DNA of 64,000 nt, from the NCBI GenBank assembly GCA_029582165.1, contig CM055871.1, forward strand, positions 55,086,112-55,150,111, in the 5' to 3' direction. Each line of letters starts with the position of its first letter. Within the stretch, counting starts at the first letter, position 1. The position numbers were made by a program, and so were the translations under genes. This stretch comes from Portulaca oleracea (lineage: Eukaryota; Streptophyta; Magnoliopsida; Caryophyllales; Portulacaceae). The notes under the pieces are model-generated. The model was given only the letters and a program-made list of their open reading frames with translations, was not told where the DNA came from and did no database searches. Positions 23,897 to 36,982 of the stretch are shown here, piece by piece.

Positions 23897-24213
23897 CATT
23901 AACTCCCTTGTAATTTTTTATGATATAGATTTTCCCCGCTACATCCAAAAAAAATACAGAAAAAGAAACGAATGTAATATAAAATTACTTAAATTGAAAA
24001 GAATAATGAAAAGTTGGATTATGATAACCATTAGTTTTGATAATTAAACAATAATAATCTGTAGTTTTCTTTGTATGTCATTGGTCTCCAAAAAAATAAA
24101 ATTATATTTTTTAGTATAATCTAGCTCCATATTTTCAATTTGAGTTTTTTTAAATTTTCATGTTTTCTAATTTTTTTTATACATGTCCTCATAAAGGTAT
24201 ATGATGGCTAAAT

Positions 24214-24700
24214 GTGGCGGAGATGCGGATGGTTCGGTGGATTTGTGGATATACCAGGTTGAATAGGATTAAAAATGATATTTGTCGATCCAAACTAGGG
24301 ATAACACCCCTTGAGGAAAAATTGTGAGAAACTAGACTGAGATGGTTTGGGCATGTCCATAGGAGAAGCGATGATGCTCCTGTAAGGCGGTGCGAAGGGA
24401 TATGGATGCCCCAAGATCGTTGTGGGCGTGGGAGACCTAAAAAATCTATGAGAGAGGAGATGGTTTGGCTTGTGTTTGTTTTTCTTGTGCAGGTACTTGT
24501 TAGCTCTGTCCTATCCACTCGCAACACTCTGATACGTAGTTTCTAATCCTAACAAGCTTCTCCTATGTTCTTCACTATGGATCTGTCGGAATCAATCTCT
24601 CCATGAACGTTTGTTCATGGGGGCAAGGCTGCCTACTTTAAGATCCCTCAGACCGCGCTCAAATGTGTTACTTGGGAGGTTGTTGTTCTTGTTCTTGTGT
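24214..24700 (+). mobile_element. RTE-like LINE 3' fragment
   Basis: On +, the frame from 24214 reads a conserved LINE RT C-terminal pattern: [38 protein letters not shown] and RGRPKKSM. There is one in-frame stop near 24325. Downstream, at about 24615-24670, the GGGGCAAGGCTGCCTAC... CCTCAGACC tail followed by TTG-rich sequence matches the 3' end style of RTE LINEs and their SINEs. The 5' part is missing, as usual for truncated LINE copies. The 112-residue frame on - is a shadow. Confidence 0.75.
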
Positions 24701-25551
24701 TGTCCTCAAAAATGTTATAAAGTGTAGGTACTAAAAAAACTTTAATTCTTTCTTTAGAATCCGAACAATTATTATGATTTTTTAAGGAATGAAATGAAAA
24801 ATCATAAAAAATAGAAAAAGGATTTGGGACAAGCGCTGTAAATTCACTAAAAATAGTGAGGAATTGTTGTGCTAAGTTTTGGAACAAATAGAAGTCAAAA
24901 TCTACAATAATATACATTTGGTGGTCTAGAAAAATACAATTCTATTTTTTTGTGACCACTGGTGTACAAAAAAAAAAAGAAGAAAAGATTATTATCTTCT
25001 AATTGCCAAAAGTTGAGATTATTAAAATCTAATTTTTCCAAAAATATTTATGGGAGATAAAGAATATTAATTAAAAATTAGTAAAAAATTATATTGAGAA
25101 TAAAAAAGAGCAATAATTAGGAAAAACCGAAGAAGTTAATTATGAACAAATAACGAGGGATGGAAAGAATAGAGTATAGAGTAGTGAAATAAGAAATAAA
25201 AAAAAAAGAACGAAAGAAAAAAGACACTACATACCCTTTATAGCCCATGTAGCAGAGGGTACCTGTAATTGGGGCATTCCTGTTTTTGGTTGTTGTTTTT
25301 CAACTCTATTTGTCTCTCTGTCTCTCCGTGTATCGTGTTGTAATAACACTTTACATAAATTAAACAGCAGCAACCCAGAAACTAAAAAGCCACCCCCCCC
25401 CCCCCCCCTTTTAAGTCACCCTCTCCTCTCTCCCCTTCCTTCACATTTCTCTCTTCTCTTCTCTCGAATGCTTCTCAATTTCTCTCTCTATACCTATTAA
25501 TTCCTTCCATTCTCTATTTTCACTGATTAATTTAGCGGTGATAGCATACAC
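24701..25551. promoter_or_regulatory. Upstream region and 5' UTR of the GT8 gene
   Basis: AT-rich to about 25250, then CT-rich leader DNA with a C-run (25392-25408). A short uORF (ATG 25468, stop 25498-25500, 10 residues) ends 51 bases before the gene start. No defined TATA box picked out. Confidence 0.4.
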
Positions 25552-28500
25552 ATGGGTTTCCGGTGGGCTTCGGCGGCGGCCATGGTGGTGCTGTTGGTGT
25601 TGGTGGCGCTTCTGAGTTTTCCGGCGGAGGCAGAGCAAGGGCATAAGAACGCATACGCTGCGATGATGTACATGGGAACTCCTAGAGACTACGAGTTCTA
25701 CGTTGCGACACGTGTCTTGATGAGATCACTCATCAAACTTGATGTTAAGGCTGATCGAGTCGTTATTGCCTCCATGGACGTCCCCCTTCGCTGGGTCCGC
25801 GCCATGTATGTCTTCTCTACCTCTCCCCCCCCCCCCTATTGTCTTTTCCCTTTTCTTAATTTAATACTCTTTCTTTAGTCTCTTAATATTTGTTGATTTA
25901 CCACTCTACTTTTGAGTTTTGTATTAATATACTTTTGACGAAATTACTATATATGTGATTATATGTATTTTCTGTTTGGTTGGAAAATGTTGCTATGAAA
26001 AACTTGTGTTATAAGATTCAACTTTAATACATTTGTTTCCTACTCTTTGTAGGATGAAAAATACTTCTTGCTATGGCTTATTGACCTATACGAGTAATAA
26101 GTTTAATAGAAAAAAAGTTTAGAGGATAGGCTGGTTATATTTTACAGCAATAAATGTTTTTTTTTAGAACCATAGCCATGAATATTAGAGATAGAAGAAT
26201 GTAATATTTTAGTATTAATTATGATGTAATCTAGCCACTAGGCAATAATTTTGGAATGTACTTTCTATATCCCTGAAGCTTCCTCCCTATTGCTTTCAAG
26301 AAAGTTTCACAACATATGATATAATTATCCTGTAGTTCATCCAAATTATCAATCTATAATTAAAACTAAAAATGGTATTTTCTTTGATATGAGTAAGCCT
26401 CTTTTGATGTCACATATTTTCTGATTAATGTTGCACACTATTAACCATTTCCCTACACTAATTTATTACATATTCGATATTGATCATTACAAAGTTAAAT
26501 GGAAATTAAGGAATGGTAGTGTGTAGAAATGTTGATTATTCTTCAAAAAAAAAAAAAAAAAACTTTTTTTCTTTGGGGGAATTGTTTTGGATTGAGGTTT
26601 ATGAGACTTTGACTAAAAAGTCAATGTGAAATAGACAACCATGTTGGTGGAGTCATACTAATTTGTTTTAACTTGGGGGCAAAAACCTAACCAAGAACTA
26701 GAAAGGTGGGAAAAAGGAATAAGGAAGATTAAAAGAAAGGTTCTTGAGGATTCTTTTGAGTTTGTTTCTTTTTGTGTAATTTGTCCTTTTATTTTTTTGA
26801 ACTAAAACCCATTTACAATTGCACCATATTTATGGGTGGGTTGGTAGAATTCAATTTACTTGGGTCTTAGTCTTTCATTAATTTTGGAATTTCTAACATG
26901 ATAAGGAATGCTTTTTAATAGCCCTCTTTATTACTTCTTTGTCTGTTGGGTTGTACTTGAAATGAAGATACTATTTGGTTTTGTTTGTTCTATGCTTCAT
27001 TTGTCCTTCTTGCCATCGAAATAAATATTTTATCCTTGTAATTGTTATTCTATATTTCTATAGATACTGATTAATGTTTTAAACATGTTGAATTTTGATA
27101 TTTTTCGCATGAATATACCACATTTAGATTCGTAACAATGAACATTACAATAATAATGTAATATAAGAAAAATTACTCATCAAAGTAGGATAATAAAGAT
27201 GGTATAGTGTGTATAAATAACATATAAATAGCATGGAGGCATTTATATTGAATAGTGAGTAATATAAATTTTGCAATCTACCTAAAAACATATTATGGTT
27301 GATCAATGATTGAGATATGAAACATCATATATTTCACATTCTTAATGGTAGAATACAATTTGAATTAGAATTCCTTAATTAGATATATTATCTTTGATTT
27401 TGATCCATTTTTGTATGACATATTTGGGACTAGATATTTTGCTTAATTAACAAAACTTAATTAGGGTGGGCCTTAGGTTACTTGGAGAAGGTGTTATGTC
27501 CTCAATCCAATTCAATTTTAAATTTATAGGAGGCATGTAAATGTGCATTCTTCAACATGCAATTTTGTTTGATAATATGCCCTTCAATTTCTTTATTTTT
27601 CAATTTCACGAAACTTTCACCTTCTTTTTATATATATAATGTGTCACGCTACAAGTTATCATCCATTACATGTTAAATGGCAATAAATGAATTGCCTATG
27701 ATACCTCATACCTGTCACCCTCATATGCCTCATTATATAGTACGTAGTTTAAGTTGTCAATTTATGAAATAAAACTATAAAGGTCATTCATAAAGATGTA
27801 CCCTTCCTCCCCATGTTATCTATCACAAAATAAATATTTTATAGCTTTCAATGTTTATCATTGATTGACAATTTTTTATGTTATATTTTAAAAAAATTAT
27901 GATATTATAATTTCTTACAATATTCTTTTGTTATGAATCTAATGATAGTATTTTTATATCATATAATATTTTGCATATGTTGAAGGAACTAATGGTGAAA
28001 ATTTTCTAAGTTACACTAATAAATAAATAAAGGTCACTAATAAAATACGAAAGAGGGAGTAAAATGTTCTGTCACAAGGATAGCAAAGAAACAAACAACA
28101 CTTGACAACATTCCTAATTCAAAATTTATTGTTAAAGATATTAGAAACTAGATCAAGCAACAACAATGTGATGATTTATTCTTATGTTACATCTATTAGG
28201 AAGTAAACTTTGAGGCAAATTGAAGGAGTAATCAGAGTCATCTTTTAAATAATGTTTTTGTCTAGACTCGCAGTCCTTTGATTTTTTTTCTTCTATATTA
28301 TATTATTATGTATAGACTATTTGTGAAGATATCTTGATAAAATCTATCCTAAATCTTGATATATTCATTCCTGACAAATCCCCTGGCTTCGCCCCAAACT
28401 AAAAATGAATACCCAAGCGTCCTTATATAAATATCCGTACCTTCAATTCCCGAGTATTGTTTGATACGAATATGATCATTTCAAAATATGCATGAGTTGC

Positions 28501-31114
28501 TTGGTATTTATTTATTTTTGAATGAAAATGATTTTGTTAACATTTATTAGTGTGTAGTAGGTCATCGCAATTTATGGTAATTACAAATGTAATAGAATGT
28601 TAAATAATACAAGGTCGGTCGGTGTATGTGATAGGTTTAGGGGGATAGATTAGTTGACAATTGAATACTTATCAAGTAGATAGACATTGTCACATTGCTT
28701 ACTCAGATACATTGTTCAATTCGTTGACTTTTAGTGCTGGGTCTACGTTACGTAATAGTGGCAAGGAAAGTGCAGTGTTTTTGAGTTGTAATATTTCGTT
28801 AATTTAATATTATCTTTAGACAAAGTTCCATATTGTCTTTGTCATGCTTCGAGCCGTGACTTGGTAATCATTTGGGGTCTTTACTCTTTAGTAGATATTT
28901 TTTATGGGGCTACTTGAGATATTTCGGAATTAGTCTTTGGTCAAACTTGTCCTATCTTGTTTTGTTTACTTGTTCTTTTTTAAAATTAAGCCAAACAGCC
29001 TGCTTCCACATGGGCTCTACCCAGGGTCCACATTGGAGTATTCAACGCGCTCTTTGTTTTTTTTTTCCTTTTAAATTTTTCTTCAAGGAAAAAAAAAAAG
29101 GGTCAGAAGGTTATATAGGTAATTGGTCCATATTACATACGATGAGATCATATTAGGACACTTGTTTTCAATCACTTTCATCATCTAAGCCATTTATGTA
29201 AAACCATAGACATCGTGCAGTTTTTAAATCTTGTATCAATCGAAACTAGTACATGCGAATTTCAAAATTTGGGGTTAAAGACTGCTATACTAGACTTCTC
29301 CATCCCTCCCATGCATGATCCATAACATTGTCATAAGATTTGGCTGATTGATGCAAAACTGTTTTAAATCAGGGAAGAAGAAGATGGAATCAAAGTAAAG
29401 AGGGTGGAGAATCTGCATAATCCATACACAGATAAATCAGACAGATTCAAGCTAACTATGAACAAGCTTTATGTTTGGACCTTGGTGGAATATGACAGGG
29501 TGGTCATGCTTGATGCTGACAATCTCTTCCTACACAACACTGATGAACTGTTTCAGTGTGGCAAATTTTGTGCAGTCTTCATTAACCCCTGTATTTTCCA
29601 CACTGGCCTTTTCGTCTTACAGGTTCCATTCTCTTTTCATTTTTCCCACCTTGGGCTACGTTTGGTCGAATTCTAGGAAAAACTTATCAAAAAGGTTGTC
29701 TCATATATAAATTCCATAAGGTTACTTATGACCTTTTTTTCGGGCTTAGGGTTTAGGTTTAGCGTTTAAAATTTTCAAACCAAACACAGCATTACAGAAA
29801 CCTAATTTGGGGTTGTGATTGTATTGCATTGCTGTAGCCATCAATGGAAGTTTTCAAGGATATGATTCATCAAATCGAGATTGGGACCCCGAACCCAGAT
29901 GGGGCCGATCAGGGGTTTATTGGTGGCTACTTCTCAGACTTGCTTGACATGCCTATGTTCCACCCTCCAGCGAATGGGACCAAGCTCAATGGCAATTACA
30001 GGCTGCCTTTGGGCTACCAAATGGATGCTTCTTACTACTGTGAGTGCATACCCTGCTTTTCTAAAACTTAAAAAAAGAGTTCTTCTTTGGATAGAAATGG
30101 TTGAATATTGTGTTGTGTTTTACAGACCTTAAACTCCGATGGAATATCCCCTGTGGACCAAACAGTGTGATTACATTCCCTGGTGCTGTGTGGCTAAAGC
30201 CATGGTATTGGTGGTCGTGGCCCGTTCTTCCTCTTGGCTTCTCTTGGCATGAACAGCGCCGCAGGACTCTAGGGTATGCTCCTTTATAGTATGGTATTTT
30301 CAACTTATTTTGGCTGAATTTATTCTCATAATATATATTTGTCTGAACTTTATTATCGATCTTTTGTGAGAGTTTTTTGCATGATTTCGTAAGATTGGAA
30401 GAGTTTAGGTAAAAATTTAAAAAGTTGAGAAAATATGAGTAAACATTGATAAGTTTTGGTAGGATTGGTAGATGTTATGTTTACCCCTATAATGAGCAGA
30501 CCAGACCAAATTTGTTTGTAGTTAGTAACTTAGGATCTGAATTAAAGGTTTTGTTTGATTTCATTTGTAGGTACGGAGCCGAGATGCCAATGGTGATGAT
30601 CGAGGCGATTCTGTACCTAGGAATCATAGCCATAACCCGGCTAGCTCGGCCCAACTTCTCGAAACTGTGCTACCGAAGAACAGACAAGAGTGTGGCAGCC
30701 TACCATGTGGGTCTGAGATTCGTAGCGATGGCATCGATCCTTGCAGCCTACATAGTCCCCTTCTTCATAATCCCACACACAATACACCCCCTAGTTGGGT
30801 GGAGTCTTTATCTGTTAGGCTCATTCGCATTGTGCTCAATAGCCATCAACGCGTTCCTTTTGCCAACGTTGGCCGTTGCAACCCCGTGCCTTGGGATCCT
30901 CGGGGCCCTCTTGGTGATGGCATGCCCTTGGTACAATGACGGGGTTGTGAGGGCCCTCGCAGTATTTGGCTACGCGTTTTGTGCCTCACCAATGCTGCTG
31001 CTCTCTTACAACAGGGTCCACGCGGCCCTCCAGGTTTCGCTTGAGAGGGAGGCTTTCTTGCCAAGTAGGTTGACTGAATCGCCACCACCCGCAGGGTTTA
31101 ACAAGCTTTATTAG
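25552..31114 (+). CDS. PGSIP8: GT8 glycosyltransferase, PGSIP7/8-type (putative glucuronosyltransferase), 5 exons
   Basis: Exons 25552-25805, 29373-29622, 29838-30039, 30126-30273, 30571-31114 join in frame to 465 aa. Residues 1-28 form a signal peptide or anchor (VVLLVLVALLSFPAEA). The glycosyltransferase family 8 (glycogenin-like) domain follows: AAMMYMGTPRDYEFYVATRV, the metal-binding DAD at 132-134 in VVMLDADNLF, INPCIFHTGLFVLQ, NPDGADQGF and LPLGYQMDASYYYLKLRWN. The C-terminal 180 residues hold about five membrane spans. This is the layout of the PGSIP6/7/8 branch, whose member PGSIP6/IPUT1 adds glucuronic acid to inositol phosphorylceramide. The substrate of the 7/8 type is not settled. 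It probably acts in Golgi or ER membranes. Intron 1 is long (3567 bp). The 7/8 rather than 6 call rests on length and on the PRMT7 neighbour, so it is less certain than the family. Confidence 0.92.
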
Positions 31115-31682
31115 CATACACAACACTGGATTGAAGATGGGTGTCATTTAGTGGGAAATGGAGGGACAGTTTTGGAGGGGGAGTTGAAGGAGATTGCAGG
31201 TGTGTTTGTTGGTTACGGTCTGAAGTGAGCTTGGTTTGTTCCTTCATATGGTTAGGTTGTGTATATATCCATTGCTGTACATTACATTCTTCATCTGTAT
31301 TTTGGTTCATATTGTGCTAATTGCCTGTTCTCCCACACTGATCATTGAACAGAAACCAATAGAAACCACACTGATCTCATGGATTTACAGAAACCTCATG
31401 GAGTAAATCATAGCAAATATCAAGTTAGAACCAATTTTGTGATTCATATTTACAGAACCTCATAAGTCATAACAAATGCATTCTGCAACAATCAATCAGT
31501 AGAAAATTTCACTGTGCTTTTGTGCATCTGAAAGTTTGAGCAGATAGATAATTTGGACAGATAGCACATATTGCTATGCCATCAATTCCTTCAAACGACG
31601 GCAGAGAGTACTTTTCCGGTGTAATCTCCAACAGGAGAAGAGCAGGTGATAGTTAACATCAAATGATTGGAACTTGAAACAC
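31115..31682. other. Shared 3' region of two convergent genes
   Basis: Only 568 bases separate the stop codons of the GT8 gene (+) and the next gene (-). Both 3' UTRs must lie here and may overlap, allowing antisense contact between the transcripts. Confidence 0.6.
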
Positions 31683-34600
31683 TTAGACCTGTTCTGAGGG
31701 CAGTGGCTCACTACTGAGCAGCCTTTCAACTTCATCATTTGCCTCAGCTTGCATTCTCCACTTCTGTTTTTAAACACGCCACAATATGATTAAATACAAG
31801 ATGTATGTAACACTGGTGAGGCACTTATTTATTTTCATCTCTTAGGATGTTGGAAGGTCATAATAAACCAGAAAAGTGGAATAAAAATTGAAAAACCAAT
31901 CCTCAAATATCATTGCAACGGGAACAATTCAGCCAACAGAAGAAAAGAGATCTCGTCACTCATCACATCACAGTTTTCGTCTATATCCATAGTTAAGATC
32001 CTATTGATCATCACAGGCATCCCATTATTAGAAACCTTTTCATTTCCATGGGTTATTTTAGCAGCAAGGTATGTTGTTTAGTTTCATAAAGTATGATGCC
32101 AGCAGCAGATGGTTTCATAAAATATGACACATCAGTTTCATGTCAGCAGTTGACATACCTCTTCAAGATTTTCCAACTCCATAATTTGTTGAATTTGGTT
32201 GGCAATGCTTTCCTGCATGAAGGAAGAAACTGCGTTGTTGGTTTTCTCAAAGAAAGGTATAGTTTTCTCATCGCAAGAGGGAAAGTGTGGATAAGGTTAA
32301 CGTGGTATTTACCGCATTGCCAGTAGCTTCAGCTGCCAGAACATTAGTGTCCATTTCTACTTCAATTTCAATCATGGAAGAAATCTGGCCCATTCAATAA
32401 AACAAGTCAACATAAGAAACAAGAAATTAGGAATGAGATACCGATCTGTACGCGAAAACATACTCTTGCATAGCTGTCAATGAGCTCCATACGTCCCCTA
32501 AGGGAGTTTTCTAGACCTTCACGAACCTTTTTGATTTTATTTCTCCGAGCACTAGAAGAACGAAGGGAAAATATCAGTTTATCTGCCGGTAATGTTGGTT
32601 CAATATCAAAGATGAATAGAAGAAACAAACATATTCATCATTCTCACCGATAAGAAGGTTCACCTACAGCAAACATTTTATTCTCCAACTGGCACATCCG
32701 AGCCAACATCCAAATCTAGCAAAGAAGAAAACTTAAGATTTTAGATTTTGGAACCAAAAGTTCTTCAAATGATGGCAAGGAGAGCAACTTAGATTGATGA
32801 TCATAGATTATAATACAACCATAATTCAAAGCTACCCCCAGTATTTGGAGCTCAAAGCATTAATATTTTGTTAGGCTACCAAGTACCAAATACCTGAACT
32901 TCAGAAAGCTGCTAGTTACTATTCGCAATTTGTTTCAATCTTATTAAATAGATTATGAATATGTAGGTTAAAGGTTGACCACCCTATTAACTAATTGAAT
33001 AACATCTAGACCTTGGTCAACATGAATGAAAATGATGCCAACATGAATGAAAATCTGAATTTATTTTCTTGCCCATTAACTCATTAGCCTAAACTTTGAT
33101 ACATTTGTACAAGTTAGAGCGGTGATACAACATCTGAATTCACTCTTGTGCCCATTTGTTTGTCTCCATCAAATGAATGAAGCTTTGTGTGTGTAGCCCA
33201 TAGAGATATAATATAGCTTTAGTGCTCTACCATCCATAATAGGAATACCTCATTTTCAGCAGAATCTTTGAGATCCTTGATTCGAGCCTGAAGCATATCA
33301 TACTGCGCCAAAAGTTGCTGCTTGATAGCAATTGAGTCCACCGACTTTTGTGGGAGCTGGAAACAAAGACTGAATGAGAGGGATTTTTTTTTTTTTTTTG
33401 GATAAAAGAAGCATGATGGCACTTCACAGAACATCTACTCTGAGTCATATTTTCTTTGTCTATAGATATGGGAGATTATATTAGAAGCATCATCATTGAT
33501 TTGTAAGCTTTACCATTTACCTCCTACTTGTATTTTAAGAAGTGAATGTGATGAATAATTGGATAGTCACCTGCCCCAACTGTGGCAAAACCACTGTGTT
33601 GAAGGTGGTTCCAACAGCTAGAGATGCAGCAGCTGCTACAGGAAGCAGCTTGGGCAAGTCAGGGTCAATAATCCCAGAAACAGCATCCCCAGAGGCCAGT
33701 ACCACAAGAAGTGGTAAGAGAAGAGAAGCGTTAAACAAAGACAAATTGTTGTTTGCGGAAGGTGCTCTGAGGAGAAGAGATTCCCGACCATCTTCATGGT
33801 TTGTCAAGCAAAGAGGCTCTGCAGGAAAGTATTTTGGGGCTTTGGTGCTAAATTTAAATGGGCCAACCTCCCTATAGACATTCGATGGAGCTGCCAGAGC
33901 CATGGTCACTCTTTCTCCTGGCTGTGCAGGAACATCAGCTGTCTCAGTTGCAAATCTATGAGTACGGGCAGCTCCAGAAGGGGTTTGGATCTGCAAATAA
34001 AAAAGGCTATCAGATCGCCAAGCAAGAAGATTTCACAATTACTGTTCAAGGTGACTCACTGGCTCTCAACTAAATAGCTCAGTGTTGCATGCAAATGACA
34101 GAATCACTCCTTACTACATATCCTAAAACGGAAGAGAAACTTATATTGAATCTTATACGGAGAAAACCACTGCAGAGTAGGAAACTGAGATGAGTACCAG
34201 TATGGAATGAACAGCTGAGGGTACAGTTTGCTTCATTACTTGAAGAAATCCCAGCCATCTCTTCCAAGCTGGAACATCCACGCTGCGTTCGTCATGACGA
34301 GATCCTTAGAGACAGTAAATGTATCAGGATCAACACCATCAAGCAGGCATAAACTTCTTCAGCTAATGATATTTGAAACTTAGAAAGCTTCCTGCTTCGA
34401 CATTCCCAGTACATATTCACAGAAAACAACTACCCTGTCCTGTGCAGTGCATCTGAAACTTGTGCACCTTTGGAACAATTAAATATGCTACAACGAGGTT
34501 TAGCAAACAAATTATAACACACGAAAGAAGTGACACTGTTACTATTAATGTGACAGTGCACAAGCCAGATTTAGTATGCTAACCTTATCTCTTCCGATTC

Positions 34601-36153
34601 GATATTTAATACATCTCCGGAGACAAGCTCATATTGGTAACGACATTTTGCACAGGATACAATCTGCAACAACAACAGTTTTGAATGCGTTAGAAAATGT
34701 AAGTCATGTAGATCAAATTGCTTCAGTTGACAGACTGATGATACTACTACATATCTCAGCGCAATGCACAACATGCATTGTGAAGTTTGGCTTTGAATTC
34801 AAAATACAAATGCTGAAAATCATGAAAGACCTTGAAATGCATACTTGAATACCCTGTTGAGGCTGTGCAACAGCCACAGCTATCAAACAAGTTGGGCACC
34901 TCACAATCTTACCAAAAGGGACCTGCAAAAGCAACATTTACAAAGTTACTTTCAGCATAGAATTCATAGCACTAAGATATTCCTAAGAGTGCTTCATCAT
35001 CACTAATGGAGGAGCATATTCTCAGTAAAAAAAGAATCAAGAACAACCTAACCTCTTCCCCAGGAGAAGCTCCAACCCGGCAAATGTGTGAAACCATTTT
35101 AAGAGCATCTGAGACTCTCAGTGAAGCTGCTAACCCCAGAACCAATGTTGTATAAATGCGCAAATCTGGCCTTGACCACTTCCAACTCCCAACAAAGCCA
35201 CCATTCTCCCTTAAAACTGCAAATACATCCCCAACAATAATAATGCTCACATATCTGCTACTGAAATCAATAAAAATCTTACAGATACCATAATCACGAT
35301 GCCTCTCAATGAATATAACTCTATAAGCAATGTTGGTGCTCAAATTTATCAACGAATTACTCACTTAAAAGGACCCAAGGGGACAGATGCAAGTACTTCC
35401 AAGTACTCCCCCACCTACCTTACTGAGCACTAATAACCCTTTTAAGTTCTGATCAGTGCATCCAAAATGCATGCCAAGCTATCAAGTATCAACTATAATA
35501 TTATTGGCCATTTCTCAATATAATAGCAATCAAGTTTCATTCTTTTAAAACATTTTCCCCCCAAAAGAGATGATAAGACAGTCCATTTACAAAGGAAGTC
35601 AATGAATTGATGGTTTAAGTATCAATTTTTTTTGGGGGGGGGTGGGGTCGATTCATATATTAGTAAATTAGTATGCTTTGGAGACAGTCAGTGAGAGAGT
35701 AGTAATGGAACCTTGATGGAAGGAGGAAGATCGCATAGCAGCCAAGACAGAGAGAGCCAAATCGGGGTTGTTCCGCTGAAGAGCAGCGCTGATAATTCTA
35801 CAACAGTCGGAGCAGCTCACAACACCTCCAACATTTCTCTCCTGCTCCGATTTTCCGGCAATCATTTCCAGAACTTCGCCGGCGTCTTTCAACATGGAAG
35901 CTCGACTTATTACCTCATCATCCAACTCCGACGAAGGGGACTCATCCTGCTCCTCACTGGCCACCCCATTTGAAGGACTCCCGCTGATGGAAGCTCGAGG
36001 TGCAGCAATGGCCGTCAAGGATACACAAGTTGATGAAGAAGAAGAAGGTTCTAGATTCTTCCGGCCGAAGAGGAAGAAGAAGAGGTTCTTGTGAGGAGAG
36101 ATAAGAGGAGAAGGATGAGAGAGAAGGAAGGCAGAACCTAATTTTAGCGCCAT
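31683..36153 (-). CDS. Probable plastid protein with zinc-ribbon-like CxxC pair, membrane spans and coiled coil, 12 exons
   Basis: Exons in transcript order: 36153-35712, 35216-35053, 34922-34845, 34663-34584, 34282-34198, 33990-33571, 33356-33249, 32715-32648, 32551-32464, 32384-32313, 32212-32159, 31763-31683. All join in frame with GT-AG introns to 579 aa. I cannot name the family. The Ser-rich N-terminus (MALKLGSAFLLSHPSPL...) looks like a chloroplast transit peptide. Next comes a helical region reminiscent of a PPR-like repeat (CCRIISAALQRNNPDLALSV). A C-x2-C-x17-C-x2-C motif follows (Cys 211, 214, 232, 235; CPTC and CAKC), a likely zinc ribbon. Two hydrophobic spans lie at about 369-387 and 398-418. 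The C-terminal 150 residues are charged and heptad-like (QQLLAQYDMLQARIKDLKD), ending LLSSEPLPSEQV. The start at 36153 is chosen over an in-frame ATG at 36207 because the transit peptide begins there. Confidence 0.88.
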
Positions 36154-36289
36154 CTTTGATGTTTCTCTCTCTATCTTTCCATCTCTCTGTATATGTGATG
36201 AGCTCATGAATGATGATGATGATTGGATAAAGAATGAGCGGTTGAGACTGGAAAGCTGAAATATCAGCCATTAAACAATGTACCAAAAA

Positions 36290-36362
36290 TGGAGGTGCGG
36301 GGAATCGAACCCCGTGCCTCTCGCATGCGAAGCGAGCGCTCTACCATATGAGCTACACCCCC
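36290..36362 (-). tRNA. trnA-CGC: tRNA-Ala (anticodon CGC)
   Basis: On -, a 73-base cloverleaf: acceptor GGGGGTG pairs with CACCTCC, discriminator A. The D arm is GCTCATATGGTAGAGC, the anticodon stem is CTCGC/GCGAG around loop TTCGCAT (anticodon CGC, reads GCG), and the T arm is CGGGG TTCGATT CCCCG. A box (TAGCTCATATGG) and B box (GGTTCGATTCC) are intact. No intron. It lies 137 bases upstream of the start codon of the gene on the same strand, so it sits in that gene's promoter or 5' UTR. Confidence 0.96.
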
Positions 36363-36647
36363 TTTCTGTTTTTCAATATAAATATTCAATACCAGTATGT
36401 TATATGACCTAAGTTTTGCGCTGATGACCTTTAAACATTTTAGACTTGGAAAATGATTTTTACCCGAACTTACGAATAGTGATAAGGATGAATTATGGTA
36501 AATAATTTGTAGTTTAATTTTATAGAATGTCCATCGAGTGCCTTCAGTCCTCCTCAGTGTCTCCCACCTCCTATGCTTTGTTTCTACTTTCTAGACACAA
36601 ATTAAACTATCCTCTTCACACAACACCCTACACACTAATTAACAATT
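36363..36647. other. AT-rich spacer
   Basis: No feature recognised. Confidence 0.4.
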
Positions 36648-36978
36648 TGTTTGGCTGCATGTAATCAACCATATAATATAATCGGAACGAAATTGTTATT
36701 TGTATTAAAATGTTTGGTTACTTTTTTAGTATTGTAATTAAAATTACATCGTAAATAAAAGAACATTTGATAATGTAATTGTAATAACACTCACATACCT
36801 ACCTATGTTATTTTGATTACAATATTAAAAATATCATCTCATACCATCATATATAGCTTATATATATTGATATAATATATCACTATATTCAAACATATCA
36901 TCGCATACCATACCAGTTGATTACATTACATACTTGATTACATTACAATCCTAGCTATTGCATTACATCCAACCAAAG
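36648..36978. repeat. Probable MITE with TTTGGTTGGATGTAAT-type ends
   Basis: The left end TTTGGCTGCATGTAATCAA and the right end TTGCATTACATCCAACCAAA are inverted copies. The interior is AT-rich with further TGATTACATTACA words. The target duplication is not clear, so superfamily is not assigned. It abuts the Helitron-like repeats that start at 36983. Confidence 0.5.
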
Positions 36979-36982
36979 AATA

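Noticed and set aside
24189..24527. 112-residue frame on -
   Set aside because: The + strand clearly reads LINE RT motifs here; the minus frame is a shadow.
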